From the NCBI GenBank assembly GCA_002383325.1, contig DFYJ01000151.1, positions 1-22,594 of the forward strand: a DNA stretch of 22,594 bases, in the 5' to 3' direction. The stretch is from Candidatus Aminicenantes bacterium UBA4085. Its GTDB lineage: Bacteria; Acidobacteriota; Aminicenantia; Aminicenantales; UBA4085. Below the pieces are notes generated by a model. The model worked only from the letters and a program-made list of their open reading frames with translations. It was not told where the DNA came from and made no database searches. Shown piece by piece: positions 1-7,967 of this stretch. Each line of letters starts with the position of its first letter. The stretch's first letter is position 1. The translations under genes and the position numbers were made by a program.

Positions 1-1
1 C

Positions 2-157
2 CAGTGGGCGCGCACGGACCGCCCGACCACCGCCGCCTTCGGCCTGGCCGCCGGCGTGGGCGCGGCGCTGGGAGCCGCCATGGCCGGGGCCAACGGCCTG
101 GCCAAGCGCAAGGCTGGAAAAGCCGCGCCGGCCGAGCCGAAGAAAGCCGCGGAGTAA
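2..157 (+). CDS. hynS: [NiFe] hydrogenase small subunit, C-terminal end (partial)
   Basis: Only the last 51 codons are in the window, ending at TAA 155-157. The visible tail has a Gly/Ala-rich hydrophobic stretch (about residues 10-33 of the fragment) followed by a Lys/Ala/Pro-rich, positively charged end. This looks like a C-terminal membrane anchor with a cytoplasmic basic tail. No iron-sulfur motif of the small subunit is visible because the gene is cut, so the identification rests on context: isp1, isp2 and hynL follow in the order known for Isp-type (group 1e-like) hydrogenases, hynS-isp1-isp2-hynL, in which the small subunit precedes isp1 and carries a C-terminal anchor. The next gene starts 12 bp downstream with its own GGGAGG ribosome binding site. 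Another membrane-tailed redox subunit cannot be excluded from the fragment alone. Confidence 0.6.
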   Translation, partial: QWARTDRPTTAAFGLAAGVGAALGAAMAGANGLAKRKAGKAAPAEPKKAAE

Positions 158-169
158 AGGGAGGTCGCC

Positions 170-847
170 ATGGACTGGACGAGCATCCTGCAATTCTTGC
201 GCGGGCCGTTCTTTAAATTCTCGATCCTCTTCTTCGCCGCCGGGATGGCCTACCGGCTGATCCGGGTCCTGCTGCTGGGCTGGAGCCGCGACAAGGTCCC
301 CAGCCGGGGCTCCAAGGCAGCCGGGGTGGCCAAGTCCTACCTCAAGGGGATCATCGTCCTGCCCTTCATCCCCTGGGTCAAGCGGACCTTCCGCGGCAAC
401 GCCATGACCTATATCGGGGGCGGACTGTTTCACCTGGCCCTGCTGGCCGTGGTCGTCTTCTCCACCCCCCATATGCTGGTCTGGAAGAGCCTGCTGGGCT
501 TCGGCTGGCCGACCCTGCCCTTCCCGGTGACGGACTGGATGGCGGCCGTCGGGATCGTGGCCCTGGTCATCCTGCTCATCAACCGGATGACCCACCCTGT
601 GTTGAAGCTCATCACCAAATTTCCCATCTGGATCAACTGGGCCCTTGTCTTTCTGCCCTTTGTCACGGGCTACATGATGACCCACCATCTCTGGCTGCGC
701 TACGAAGTCCTCTACAGCCTGCACATGTTGACGGTGGACGTCCTGCTCATCTGGATTCCCCTGGGGCGGATCTCGCACTTCCTGTTCTACTTCTTCTCCC
801 GCACCATCCACGGGGCCCAGGCCGGCAAGCGGGCGGTCAATCCCTGA
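170..847 (+). CDS. isp1: Isp1: NarI/DsrM-like membrane cytochrome b of Isp-type hydrogenase
   Basis: A 225-residue integral membrane protein. Five hydrophobic segments are visible (about residues 14-36, 80-102, 121-138, 153-171, 183-205), the topology of the NarI/DsrM cytochrome b family. Histidines that could ligate heme b sit at 88 and 101 (helix 2 and its end) and at 185 and 203 (helix 5). The 18-residue spacing of the last pair equals that of the helix-5 ligands of E. coli NarI. The protein should accept electrons from or deliver them to Isp2 at the membrane and exchange them with quinone. The ATG at 170 is chosen because GGGAGG lies about 5 bases upstream. isp2 follows after 11 bp. Family membership is inferred from topology, His pattern and neighbours together. 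Confidence 0.85.
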   Translation: MDWTSILQFLRGPFFKFSILFFAAGMAYRLIRVLLLGWSRDKVPSRGSKAAGVAKSYLKGIIVLPFIPWVKRTFRGNAMTYIGGGLFHLALLAVVVFSTPHMLVWKSLLGFGWPTLPFPVTDWMAAVGIVALVILLINRMTHPVLKLITKFPIWINWALVFLPFVTGYMMTHHLWLRYEVLYSLHMLTVDVLLIWIPLGRISHFLFYFFSRTIHGAQAGKRAVNP

Positions 848-858
848 GGAGGTGCATC

Positions 859-2115
859 ATGAAAATTCAAACCGCCATGGACGCCTTCGTCAAGGAGATC
901 GGCGGCTGGGTGGCCGGCCAATTGGAGGCCTGCACCCGCTGCGGGCTGTGCGCCTCGGCCTGCCACTTCTACCAGGTGACCGACGATCCCGAGTACGCCC
1001 CGGTCTGGAAGGTCCTCCTGCTCGGCCTGGCCTACCATCAACGCTTCACGGTCCTGGGCCGGCTCCAAAAAGCCCTCGGCCCAGGCAAGCCCGTCACGGA
1101 CCAGGCCCTGGAGAAATGGGCCCGGCTCGTCTTCGAGGGTTGCACGGTCTGCAACAAGTGCGCCATGGTCTGCCCCATGGGCATCCAGCTCGGCCCCCTG
1201 ATCCACTCTGTCCGGGCCGGGCTGACGGCGGCGGGCCTGGCCCCGGCCGACTTGCACGCGGCCACGGTCAAGCAGGACACCATCGGCAGCCCCCTGGGCG
1301 TGACCGACGACGCCTGGCGGGAGCGCCTCGACTGGATCGCCGAGGAGTGGGAGGTCGACATCCCCCTGGACAAGAAGGGGGCCGAGACGCTGGTCGTCTT
1401 CTCTTCCATCGAGACCATGAAATTCCCCGAGAACATCGTGGCCGTGGCCAAGATCATGGCCAAGGCCGGCGAGAGATGGACGGTCAGCTCCAAGGGCCGG
1501 GAAGTCGTCAACTTCGCCTTCTTCGAGGGCGACCACGAGCTGACCAAAAAGTTCCTGGCCCGGGTCTTCGACTCCGCCCGCGAGCTGGGCGTCAAGCGGA
1601 TCATGATCAGCGAATGCGGGCACGCCTACGATGCCTTCCGCTGGACGGCGGCCAACATCATGGACGTGCCCAAGGGCATCGAAGTCACCCATGTCGTGCG
1701 GCGGGTCTACGATCTCTGGAAGGCCGGCCGGATCAAGCTGAAAAAGGGCGCCTTCGACGACGGCACGATCACCTTCCACGATTCCTGCAAGATCCAGCGG
1801 CGGGGCGGCCACATCAAGGAGCCGCGCGAGATGCTGGCCTGGCTGGCCCCCAAGGCCTTCAAGGAGATGTCGCCGGCCCGCGAGCAGTCCCTGTGCTGCG
1901 GCGGCGGAGGCGGGGTCATCTCCATCAAGGAGGCCGATCCCCTGCGCTTCGCCGTCTTCGGCCTGAAGGTCGAGCAGATGAAGGAGATCGGGGCCCAGTC
2001 GGTCTGCATGGTCTGCAGCAACTGCCGTCTCCAGTTCACCGAGGGCGTCGCCCACTACAAGTCCGGCGTCCAGGTCCGCGGACTGACCGACATGGTCTCC
2101 AAGGCCATGGAATAA
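859..2115 (+). CDS. isp2: Isp2: HdrD/DsrK-like iron-sulfur protein with CCG domain
   Basis: A 418-residue soluble protein. Near the N-terminus are two 4Fe-4S ferredoxin motifs, Cys25/28/31/35 and Cys95/98/101/105, each of the CxxCxxCxxxC type. The C-terminal half carries one complete CCG motif: Cys310, then Cys346-Cys347, then Cys383-xx-Cys386. The spacing is CX35CCX35CXXC, within the range known for the catalytic non-cubane [4Fe-4S] site of heterodisulfide reductase subunit HdrD. A further conserved-looking Cys253 in an ECGHAY context resembles DsrK. In Isp-type hydrogenases this subunit connects the hydrogenase small subunit to the cytochrome Isp1, and it may reduce a thiol/disulfide partner. 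The start at 859 has GAGGAGGTG upstream. There are no membrane segments, so it should sit on the membrane through Isp1. Confidence 0.9.
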   Translation: MKIQTAMDAFVKEIGGWVAGQLEACTRCGLCASACHFYQVTDDPEYAPVWKVLLLGLAYHQRFTVLGRLQKALGPGKPVTDQALEKWARLVFEGCTVCNKCAMVCPMGIQLGPLIHSVRAGLTAAGLAPADLHAATVKQDTIGSPLGVTDDAWRERLDWIAEEWEVDIPLDKKGAETLVVFSSIETMKFPENIVAVAKIMAKAGERWTVSSKGREVVNFAFFEGDHELTKKFLARVFDSARELGVKRIMISECGHAYDAFRWTAANIMDVPKGIEVTHVVRRVYDLWKAGRIKLKKGAFDDGTITFHDSCKIQRRGGHIKEPREMLAWLAPKAFKEMSPAREQSLCCGGGGGVISIKEADPLRFAVFGLKVEQMKEIGAQSVCMVCSNCRLQFTEGVAHYKSGVQVRGLTDMVSKAME

Positions 2116-2128
2116 GAGGAGGGATATC

Positions 2129-2449
2129 ATGGCCTCTTTCGCGCTGACTCCCGTCGAAAAGGGCATTCTGCGATGCCGGCACACGGGTTCCTTCACGCCG
2201 GCCGACATTCAGTCCCTGGCCGGCTTTCTCCGGGACTATCGGGGCAAGCTGCTGATCGACCTCTCCGGGGCCGATGCGGCGGAGTGCGCCCGCCACATCC
2301 GGCAGTTCCGGCCGATGATGCCGGTCGCGGCCGTCTTCGGGGCGCGGCTCGACCCGACCGTCCTGGAGATCGACAAGAGCTATTACGCCAACGAGGTCCG
2401 GCTCTTCGACACGGAAGAAGCCGCCCTGGACTGGCTGCGGAATCAATAG
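2129..2449 (+). CDS. Small SpoIIAA/STAS-like protein inside the hydrogenase operon
   Basis: A 106-residue protein without signal peptide, membrane helix or cysteine ligand cluster (two isolated Cys near residues 15 and 51). The pattern is a short beta strand, a helix containing SLAGFLRDY, a strand with KLLIDLSGAD, a helix, another strand (PVAAVFG), and a C-terminal helix in which EEALDWL-type residues appear (EEAALDWL). This alternation, with LIDLSG at the centre, is that of STAS/SpoIIAA-like domains, which usually bind partners or lipophilic ligands. ATG 2129 is preceded by GAGGAGGG. The gene is placed 13 bp after isp2 and 10 bp before hynL, so it must be co-expressed with the hydrogenase. 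The fold is inferred by eye and no function is known; assembly or regulation of the complex is a guess. Confidence 0.65.
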   Translation: MASFALTPVEKGILRCRHTGSFTPADIQSLAGFLRDYRGKLLIDLSGADAAECARHIRQFRPMMPVAAVFGARLDPTVLEIDKSYYANEVRLFDTEEAALDWLRNQ

Positions 2450-2459
2450 GAGACCCCGC

Positions 2460-4202
2460 ATGAGCCCACGCATCGTCGTCGATCCCATCACCCGCATCGA
2501 GGGACATCTCCGGATCGAGGCCTCTCTGGACGCCTCGAACACCATCACCGAGGCCTATTCCTCGGGAACCATGGTCCGCGGCATGGAGAACATTCTCAAG
2601 GGGCGCGACCCCCGGGACGCCTGGGCCATCACCCAGCGCGCCTGCGGAGTCTGCACCAGCCTGCACGCCATCGCCTCGGTCCGTTCGGTCGAGGACGCCC
2701 TGGGGATCAAGATCCCCAAGGCCGCCAGCATCATCCGCAACATGATGCTGGCCCAGCAGTACGTCCACGACCACGTCATGCACTTCTACGTTCTGCACGC
2801 CCTGGATTTCGTCGACGTCGTCTCGGCCCTGGCGGCCGACCCGAAGAAGACGTCCGACATCCAGCAGTCGATCTCGGCCTGGCCGAACTCCTCGCCGGCC
2901 TACTTCGCCGACGTCCGGGCCAAGGTCCAGGCCATCGTCGACAGCGGCCAGCTGTCGCTCTTCAGCCACGGCTACTGGGGCCACCCGGCCTACAAGCTGC
3001 CGCCCGAGGTCAACCTCCTGGCCGTGGCCCACTACCTGGAATGCATCGACTGGCAGTCCCAGGTGACCAAGATCCACACCATCTTCGGCGGCAAGAACCC
3101 CCACCCCAACTTCGTCGTCGGGGGGGTGCCGCTGCCCATCGACATGGACGGCGACCAGTCGCTGAACGCCGAGAAGCTGTCCGTGATCGCCGACTCGATC
3201 AAGAAGCTCAACGACTTCGTCGACATGGTCTACATCCCCGACCTTCTGGCGGTCGCCCCTTACTACCTGGACTACGCCGGGCTGGGCGAGGGATTGGGCA
3301 ACTTCCTGACCTGGGGCGAGTTCCCCGAAGGCGACATCGCCGATACGTCGAAGTACGTGGTGCCCCGGGCGCTCATTCTCAACCGCGACCTGAAGAACCT
3401 CATCGTGCCCGACCCGAACGATTTCGACAAAATGAAGGAGTACGTCTCCCGCTCCTGGTATGCCTACAAGGGCGGCGACGGCGTCGGCCTCCACCCGCTC
3501 AAGGGCGAAACGGCCTTCGCCTACACCGGCCCCAAGCCTCCCTATGAGCACCTCAACGTCGAAGGCAAGTACACCTGGCTCAAGGCGCCCCGCTGGAACG
3601 ACCTGCCCATGGAGGTCGGCCCGCTGGCCCGGGTCCTGATCATGTACGCCTCCGGCCACAAGGCCACCGTGGGGCTGGTGAACACGGTCCTGGAGACGCT
3701 CAAGGCGCCGGCCGCGGCCCTCTTTTCGACCCTCGGCCGGACGGCGGCCCGCGGCATCGAGACCAAGGTCTTCGGCGACCTGCTGCCCAAGCTCTACGGC
3801 GAGCTGGTGGCCGAGATCAAGGCCGGCCGCACCGCGACCTTCGAAGGCAGCCGCTGGGAGCCGCATACCTGGCCGTCCCGGGCTGAGGGCTTCGGCTTCG
3901 CCGAGGCGCCGCGCGGCGCCCTAGGCCACTGGGTCGTTATCCAGGGGGGAAAGATCGAGAACTACCAAATGGTCGTCCCGACGACATGGAACGCATCGCC
4001 GCGCGACCCCAAGGACCAGCCGGGAGCCTATGAGGCCTCGCTGGTCGGCACCAAGCTGGCGGTGCCGGACCAGCCGCTGGAGATCCTGCGGACCATCCAC
4101 TCCTTCGATCCCTGCATGGCCTGCGCCATCCACATGATCGACGCGGAGGGACGCCCGGTGGCCGAGGCGGGCACGGGGTTCAACGTCGTCGTCGAGCCAT
4201 GA
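2460..4202 (+). CDS. hynL: [NiFe] hydrogenase large (catalytic) subunit precursor
   Basis: A 580-residue subunit carrying the Ni-Fe(CN)2CO site for reversible H2 oxidation. The N-terminal motif RIEGH is at residues 12-16. The first nickel-binding pair is Cys62 and Cys65 in RACGVCTSLH, and the second pair is Cys552 and Cys555 in DPCMACAIH near the C-terminus. Endoproteolysis is expected after His558, removing a 22-residue tail once nickel is inserted; the protease gene follows directly. Length and motifs are those of periplasm-facing group 1 enzymes. As usual for the family it lacks its own signal peptide and would be exported with the Tat-targeted small subunit. ATG 2460 has AGGAG seven bases upstream. 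The stop overlaps hynD by ATGA. The group 1e/Isp assignment comes from isp1-isp2 in the same operon. Confidence 0.97.
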   Translation: MSPRIVVDPITRIEGHLRIEASLDASNTITEAYSSGTMVRGMENILKGRDPRDAWAITQRACGVCTSLHAIASVRSVEDALGIKIPKAASIIRNMMLAQQYVHDHVMHFYVLHALDFVDVVSALAADPKKTSDIQQSISAWPNSSPAYFADVRAKVQAIVDSGQLSLFSHGYWGHPAYKLPPEVNLLAVAHYLECIDWQSQVTKIHTIFGGKNPHPNFVVGGVPLPIDMDGDQSLNAEKLSVIADSIKKLNDFVDMVYIPDLLAVAPYYLDYAGLGEGLGNFLTWGEFPEGDIADTSKYVVPRALILNRDLKNLIVPDPNDFDKMKEYVSRSWYAYKGGDGVGLHPLKGETAFAYTGPKPPYEHLNVEGKYTWLKAPRWNDLPMEVGPLARVLIMYASGHKATVGLVNTVLETLKAPAAALFSTLGRTAARGIETKVFGDLLPKLYGELVAEIKAGRTATFEGSRWEPHTWPSRAEGFGFAEAPRGALGHWVVIQGGKIENYQMVVPTTWNASPRDPKDQPGAYEASLVGTKLAVPDQPLEILRTIHSFDPCMACAIHMIDAEGRPVAEAGTGFNVVVEP

Positions 4203-4675
4203 CCGGGGCCGACCGCAAGGTCGTCCTCGGCCTGGGCAACATCCTCGGCCGGGATGAAGGGCTGGGCGTCCATGCCCTGGGGCCTTTGCGGGCCCGGCTG
4301 GCGGACACCCCGGGCATCGAGGTCCTGGACGGCGGCGTGCTGGGCATGGGGCTGCTGCCCATCGTCGAGTCGTGCAGCCATCTTCTTCTCCTGGACGCCG
4401 TCGACGCAGGCCGCCCGCCCGGGACCGTGATCGAGATCAACGGCCCGGACATCCCCCTTCTGGCGCGCCAGAAGCTGTCGTGGCACCAGTTGAGCTTCCA
4501 GGAAGTCCTCCACCTGGCCGCCTCGCGGGACCGACGGCCTACCCATCTCCATCTGATCGGAGCCCAGCCGGCCGACCTTTCCATAGGAATCGGTCTCAGT
4601 CCCGAGGCGGAGACGGCCCTGCCCGCCCTCGTCGACAGGGCCCTCGCGATCCTTACAGAATGGAGTCTACTTTAA
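4199..4675 (+). CDS. hynD: Hydrogenase maturation protease (HybD/HycI family)
   Basis: A 158-residue endopeptidase that trims the C-terminal tail of the nickel-loaded large subunit. The start shows the family signature GLGNILGRDEGLGVHAL. The three residues equivalent to the nickel/metal ligands of E. coli HybD (Glu16, Asp62, His93) are seen as Glu20, Asp66 (LLLLDAVDAG) and His96. The size is typical. Its ATG overlaps the hynL stop (ATGA), implying translational coupling between the substrate and its protease. It should act in the cytoplasm before export of the heterodimer. The symbol follows operons of this type; hydD or hupD would be equivalent names. Confidence 0.95.
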   Translation: MTGADRKVVLGLGNILGRDEGLGVHALGPLRARLADTPGIEVLDGGVLGMGLLPIVESCSHLLLLDAVDAGRPPGTVIEINGPDIPLLARQKLSWHQLSFQEVLHLAASRDRRPTHLHLIGAQPADLSIGIGLSPEAETALPALVDRALAILTEWSLL

Positions 4676-4676
4676 T

Positions 4677-5747
4677 ATGCGCCGCATCAGGCTCATCGAC
4701 CTCGGCGACGTACCTCCCGTCCGCTCGCAGACTTGCTACCACGCCGCGGCCTACATGCTCGGGGAGGACTCTCCGGACACGATCATCCTGGTCAGCCCGG
4801 CCCGGCCCTACGTCTGCGTGGGCTACCACCAGGATTTGGAGAAGGAGGTCGACAGGGACTTCTGCCGGACCCGCGGGCTCCCGATCTACCGGCGCGAGGT
4901 CGGCGGCGGAGCCGTCTACCTGGACAGCGATCAACTCTTCTCCCAGTGGATCTTCCATCCCGCATCCCTGCCTTCCGATGTCGGCGAGCGCTACCGCCTC
5001 TATATCGAGCCCCTGGTCAAGGCCTACCGCGACCTCGGCATCCCGGCCGAGCACCGCCCGGTCAACGACGTCCACGTCAAGGGTAAGAAGATCGGCGGCA
5101 CCGGCGCGGCCCTCATCGGCGGCGCCGAAGTGTTGGTCGGAAGCTTCATGTTCGACTTCGACAAGTCGACCATGGCCCGGGTTCTCAAGGTCTCTTCGGA
5201 GAAGATGCGGGACAAGGTCTTCCAGGGCCTGCAGGACTACATGACCACGATCCAGGATGAGCTCGGCCGTCGGCCCGAGCGCCGGCAGGTCGTCGACCTT
5301 TACGTCCGGAGATGCTCTGAGGCTCTGGACGCGGAGATCGTGCCGGGCGCCTGGACTCCGGCCGAGGAGGCCAAGGCGGTCGAGCTCGACCGGCTTTTCG
5401 GCTCCCCCGAGTGGCTGGACCAAAAAGGCTCCTTCCTGCGGCCCGGCATCAGGATCCATGAGGATGTCCGGGTCCACGAGTCGGCCCTCAAGGCGCCCGG
5501 CGGCCTCATCCGCGTCACCGTCCGGATCAAGGAAGACCGGATCGACGACCTCTCGATCTCGGGCGACTTCACCATCCTGCCCCGGGCGGCGGTTGCGGAG
5601 GTTGAAGAGGCGGCGCGGGGAATCCAAGCCGATCCGCGGGTGTTTTTAGAGATCGTGCGGGCGCGCTACGACGGGAGCTCCGTCCAGTCCCCCGGCCTGA
5701 CGCCGGAGCATTGGGCCGAGGCCTTGGCCGCGGCTTTAGTCTCCTGA
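4677..5747 (+). CDS. lplA: Lipoate-protein ligase A family protein
   Basis: A 356-residue protein of the BPL/LplA/LipB superfamily. The lipoyl-adenylate binding region shows Arg72-Arg73 followed by Gly76-Gly78 (RREVGGGAVYLDSD), Asn130-Asp131, and the conserved Lys138 in GKKIGGTG. After about residue 250 a smaller C-terminal domain resembles the LplA accessory domain (ending LSISGDFTILPRAA and a helix), so the enzyme should be able both to activate lipoate with ATP and to transfer it. It starts one base after the hynD stop with no strong ribosome binding site, suggesting coupling. A lipoate ligase is not a standard hydrogenase accessory gene. sHdr sulfur-oxidation loci do pair Hdr-like proteins with dedicated lipoate ligases, so a specific lipoyl carrier is possible, but none is visible here. 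General salvage for 2-oxoacid dehydrogenases or the glycine cleavage system is the plain alternative. Confidence 0.88.
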   Translation: MRRIRLIDLGDVPPVRSQTCYHAAAYMLGEDSPDTIILVSPARPYVCVGYHQDLEKEVDRDFCRTRGLPIYRREVGGGAVYLDSDQLFSQWIFHPASLPSDVGERYRLYIEPLVKAYRDLGIPAEHRPVNDVHVKGKKIGGTGAALIGGAEVLVGSFMFDFDKSTMARVLKVSSEKMRDKVFQGLQDYMTTIQDELGRRPERRQVVDLYVRRCSEALDAEIVPGAWTPAEEAKAVELDRLFGSPEWLDQKGSFLRPGIRIHEDVRVHESALKAPGGLIRVTVRIKEDRIDDLSISGDFTILPRAAVAEVEEAARGIQADPRVFLEIVRARYDGSSVQSPGLTPEHWAEALAAALVS

Positions 5748-5758
5748 GCGGCGCTCAG
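5744..5758. terminator. Palindrome containing both convergent stop codons
   Basis: The inverted repeat CTGAGC-GGC-GCTCAG has a 6-bp stem and a 3-base loop. It contains the TGA of lplA (5745-5747) in its left arm and the TGA of the minus-strand oxidoreductase (5755-5757) in its right arm. It could act as a bidirectional transcription barrier between the convergent genes. There is no T-run on either side, so it is not a classical intrinsic terminator and may be largely a by-product of two facing TGA stops. Confidence 0.35.
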
Positions 5759-6837
5759 CGCTTCTCGCCCGGGTAGGCCAGCCGCCATTGGCTTCGGATG
5801 GTATCCATCGTCCTCATGATCGAAAGCGTCTCGTCCCAGGGCATGACCGGGCTTTCGGTCAGGCCGCGATCCAGGCAGGCCATGACTTCGGCCGCCTGGA
5901 AGTGGAGCCCGTTGCCCGGGTAAGGCAGACGGATCGCCCGTCCGCCGCGCCCTTCAAGCCGGCCGCGCAAGCGCGACACGGCCGGGAACATCCGGGCCGC
6001 CCGGCGCAAGCGGGCCATCTTCTTCTCGCCCATCCCCGCCAGCTTGTTGAGGCCCAGCGAGAGCTTGCGCGCGCGGAAGAAGGGAGCGTGGATCTTCAAA
6101 ATGCCCTTGTCGCCGGCGATGAACGCTTCCGTGGGCGTGGTCATGGTGACGCAGGCGTTCAGCGTGGCCAACTGTCCGCCCTCGTAGCGGAGGAGGATGG
6201 CGTCCTGCTCGTCCACTCCGGTCGGGCCGAGGCGGACGGCCGACTGGATCTCCCGGGGCGCTCCGAAGACCATCGAGGCCAGCGAGACGGGGTAGACGCC
6301 GACGTCGAGCAGGGCTCCCCCGCCCAGGGCGGGATCGAAGATGCGGCTTTTCGGGTTGAACGGGGCCCGGAAGCCGAAATCCGCCGACATCCAGCGCGGC
6401 TCGCCGATGGCCCCGTCTCTCAGCAGATCCCGGGCCTTGACGATCGCCGGCAGGAACCTGGTCCACATAGCCTCCATGACGAAGAGGCCTTTCTCCCGGG
6501 CCAGGCCGAAGACTTCGGCCGCCTCGGCGGCATTGATCGCGAAGGGTTTTTCGCACAGGACCGGTTTGCCGTGCCGCAGGGCCAGCAGGCAGTTGTCCTT
6601 GTGGAAGACGTGGGGGGTTCCGATGTAGAGGATGTCGATCTCGGGGTCGGCGGCCAGGGCCTCGTAGGACGCATGCGCGCGAGGAATGCGGAAGTCCGCG
6701 GCGAATTTCTCCGCCGATTCTCTGGTCCGCGATCCGACAGCCGTGAGCCTGGCTTGCGGCAGAAGCGACAAGCCCTTGGCGAAGGCCCGGGCGATGCCGC
6801 CCGTGCCGACGATGCCCCAGCGGTAGGAACCGGCCAT
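5755..6837 (-). CDS. Gfo/Idh/MocA family NAD(P)-dependent oxidoreductase
   Basis: A 360-residue protein. The N-terminal Rossmann fold starts at once with GIVGTGGIARA (residues 8-18), and the family motif EKP is at residues 96-98 (LCEKPFAI), supplying the usual active-site lysine. The C-terminal half is the typical alpha/beta dimerisation and substrate domain. Such enzymes oxidise or reduce sugars, inositols, dihydrodiols or aldoses; the substrate here is unknown, although the flanking glycosidases make a sugar plausible. The ATG at 6837 is preferred over an in-frame GTG at 6858 because AGGAGG lies seven bases before it. There is no signal peptide in this start, so the enzyme should be cytoplasmic. 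It is the last gene of a minus-strand operon, 42 bp after the radical SAM gene. Confidence 0.92.
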   Translation of the reverse strand: MAGSYRWGIVGTGGIARAFAKGLSLLPQARLTAVGSRTRESAEKFAADFRIPRAHASYEALAADPEIDILYIGTPHVFHKDNCLLALRHGKPVLCEKPFAINAAEAAEVFGLAREKGLFVMEAMWTRFLPAIVKARDLLRDGAIGEPRWMSADFGFRAPFNPKSRIFDPALGGGALLDVGVYPVSLASMVFGAPREIQSAVRLGPTGVDEQDAILLRYEGGQLATLNACVTMTTPTEAFIAGDKGILKIHAPFFRARKLSLGLNKLAGMGEKKMARLRRAARMFPAVSRLRGRLEGRGGRAIRLPYPGNGLHFQAAEVMACLDRGLTESPVMPWDETLSIMRTMDTIRSQWRLAYPGEKR

Positions 6838-6879
6838 GTGCGCACCTCCTGCGGTCACGGCCGGACCATTCTAACAGGA

Positions 6880-7962
6880 TCAGGCCGCGGGGTCAGCCAG
6901 CTCGCCGAGATGGCCGTAGGCGACATCCCAGCTGACGCGGTCCTCCGGACCCAAGTCCTCCGGGCGGCCGCTCCCACCCAACGGATTGATCCTGTCGGCG
7001 AAACAGACCGGTGTGATCCGGCCGTTGCGCATCGTGGCGTCGGGGCAGGCGTAACAGAAAGTCGAGATGCCGGGCTGGGGCGGGGATTGGATCTCGAGGA
7101 AGCGCAGCCAGGGGAGCCGCAGAAACGGAACGTAGAGCCGAACGCCTTTCACGAGGCGATAGAGGGCGCCGGTCCAAGCATACAGCCGCGACGGAACCGA
7201 CAAAGCCCGGCGTCCGCCGCGCCTGAGGAAAAGGGCATAGACCAGCCAGCGGACGTCGCCGTCGTCGGCGTTGGAGGGCAGATAGGCGCAGGGCTCGGCG
7301 CCCAGCTCTGCTTTCATACTCCGGTACTCCCTTTCCAAATCGAGCCCGGCCGGAGGCGGCGCCGTCAGGTCCCTGGCCAGGACGGCCAGGACCGTATCGA
7401 ATCGCCGGTACCGCGCATAGCGCCGGAGGACTTCTCCCAGCCGCCCGCTCGTCTCTTCATAGATGGTCAGCGACAGGCCGAAGCGGAATCGCCGGGCTTC
7501 CAGCTTGTCGAAGACCGCCGTCCGGGCGGCCTCGATGTCGCCGTGGACATGAGCCTGGCCCTCGTCGATGTGGACCAGGATCCGGTCCAGGCCGGCGGCC
7601 TTCAGGTCGTCGAGCAGCGTGTCGCCTCCGCCCGCGAGCAAAGCCAGGCCGTTGGTCAGTAGCTGGCAGCGCAGGCCGCGCCGCTTGACGTCCGCAACGA
7701 TCCCCGCCAGATCCGGGTGGAGCGTCGGCTCGCCGCCGAGCAGGGTGATGACGCCGGCTTTCCGCCTCCGCAAGGCCCGCTCGAGCTCGACCCGCAGCTC
7801 GGCCCACGTCTTGACGATCCCGTTCTCGCGACTGTAACAAGCCCGGCAGCGCATATTGCAGGTCTTATTGATCTCCAGCACCAGGTGCGGGACTTCGGAC
7901 AGGGGATATTTCAGGAGGAGGGGGCCCCGCCCGCAGCCGCTCCCCCATGCCTGGGCGCGCAT
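6880..7962 (-). CDS. Radical SAM protein with C-terminal cysteine cluster
   Basis: A 360-residue radical SAM enzyme. The CxxxCxxC motif that binds the catalytic [4Fe-4S] cluster is Cys35/39/42 (TCNMRCRACYS), followed by LLGGEPTLHPD, the GGE motif that contacts the methionine end of SAM. Near the C-terminus a second cysteine group (CYAC, then a Cys in ITPVCFADR about 14 residues later) may hold an auxiliary cluster, as in SPASM/twitch-type enzymes. The substrate is unknown. ATG 7962 is preferred because AAGGA lies nine bases upstream. An in-frame TTG at 7971 overlaps the stop of the preceding lipoprotein gene and has the same AAGGA directly adjacent, which is too close. The gene is co-transcribed with two lipoproteins and a Gfo/Idh oxidoreductase, suggesting a common pathway. 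Confidence 0.88.
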   Translation of the reverse strand: MRAQAWGSGCGRGPLLLKYPLSEVPHLVLEINKTCNMRCRACYSRENGIVKTWAELRVELERALRRRKAGVITLLGGEPTLHPDLAGIVADVKRRGLRCQLLTNGLALLAGGGDTLLDDLKAAGLDRILVHIDEGQAHVHGDIEAARTAVFDKLEARRFRFGLSLTIYEETSGRLGEVLRRYARYRRFDTVLAVLARDLTAPPPAGLDLEREYRSMKAELGAEPCAYLPSNADDGDVRWLVYALFLRRGGRRALSVPSRLYAWTGALYRLVKGVRLYVPFLRLPWLRFLEIQSPPQPGISTFCYACPDATMRNGRITPVCFADRINPLGGSGRPEDLGPEDRVSWDVAYGHLGELADPAA

Positions 7963-7967
7963 CCCGG

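Noticed and set aside
787..3866. Long minus-strand open frames (473 and 557 codons)
   Set aside because: Antisense to isp2 and hynL, whose cysteine motifs and operon spacing are unambiguous.
5788..7662. 624-codon open frame on the plus strand
   Set aside because: Antisense to the Gfo/Idh and radical SAM genes, which carry clear family motifs.
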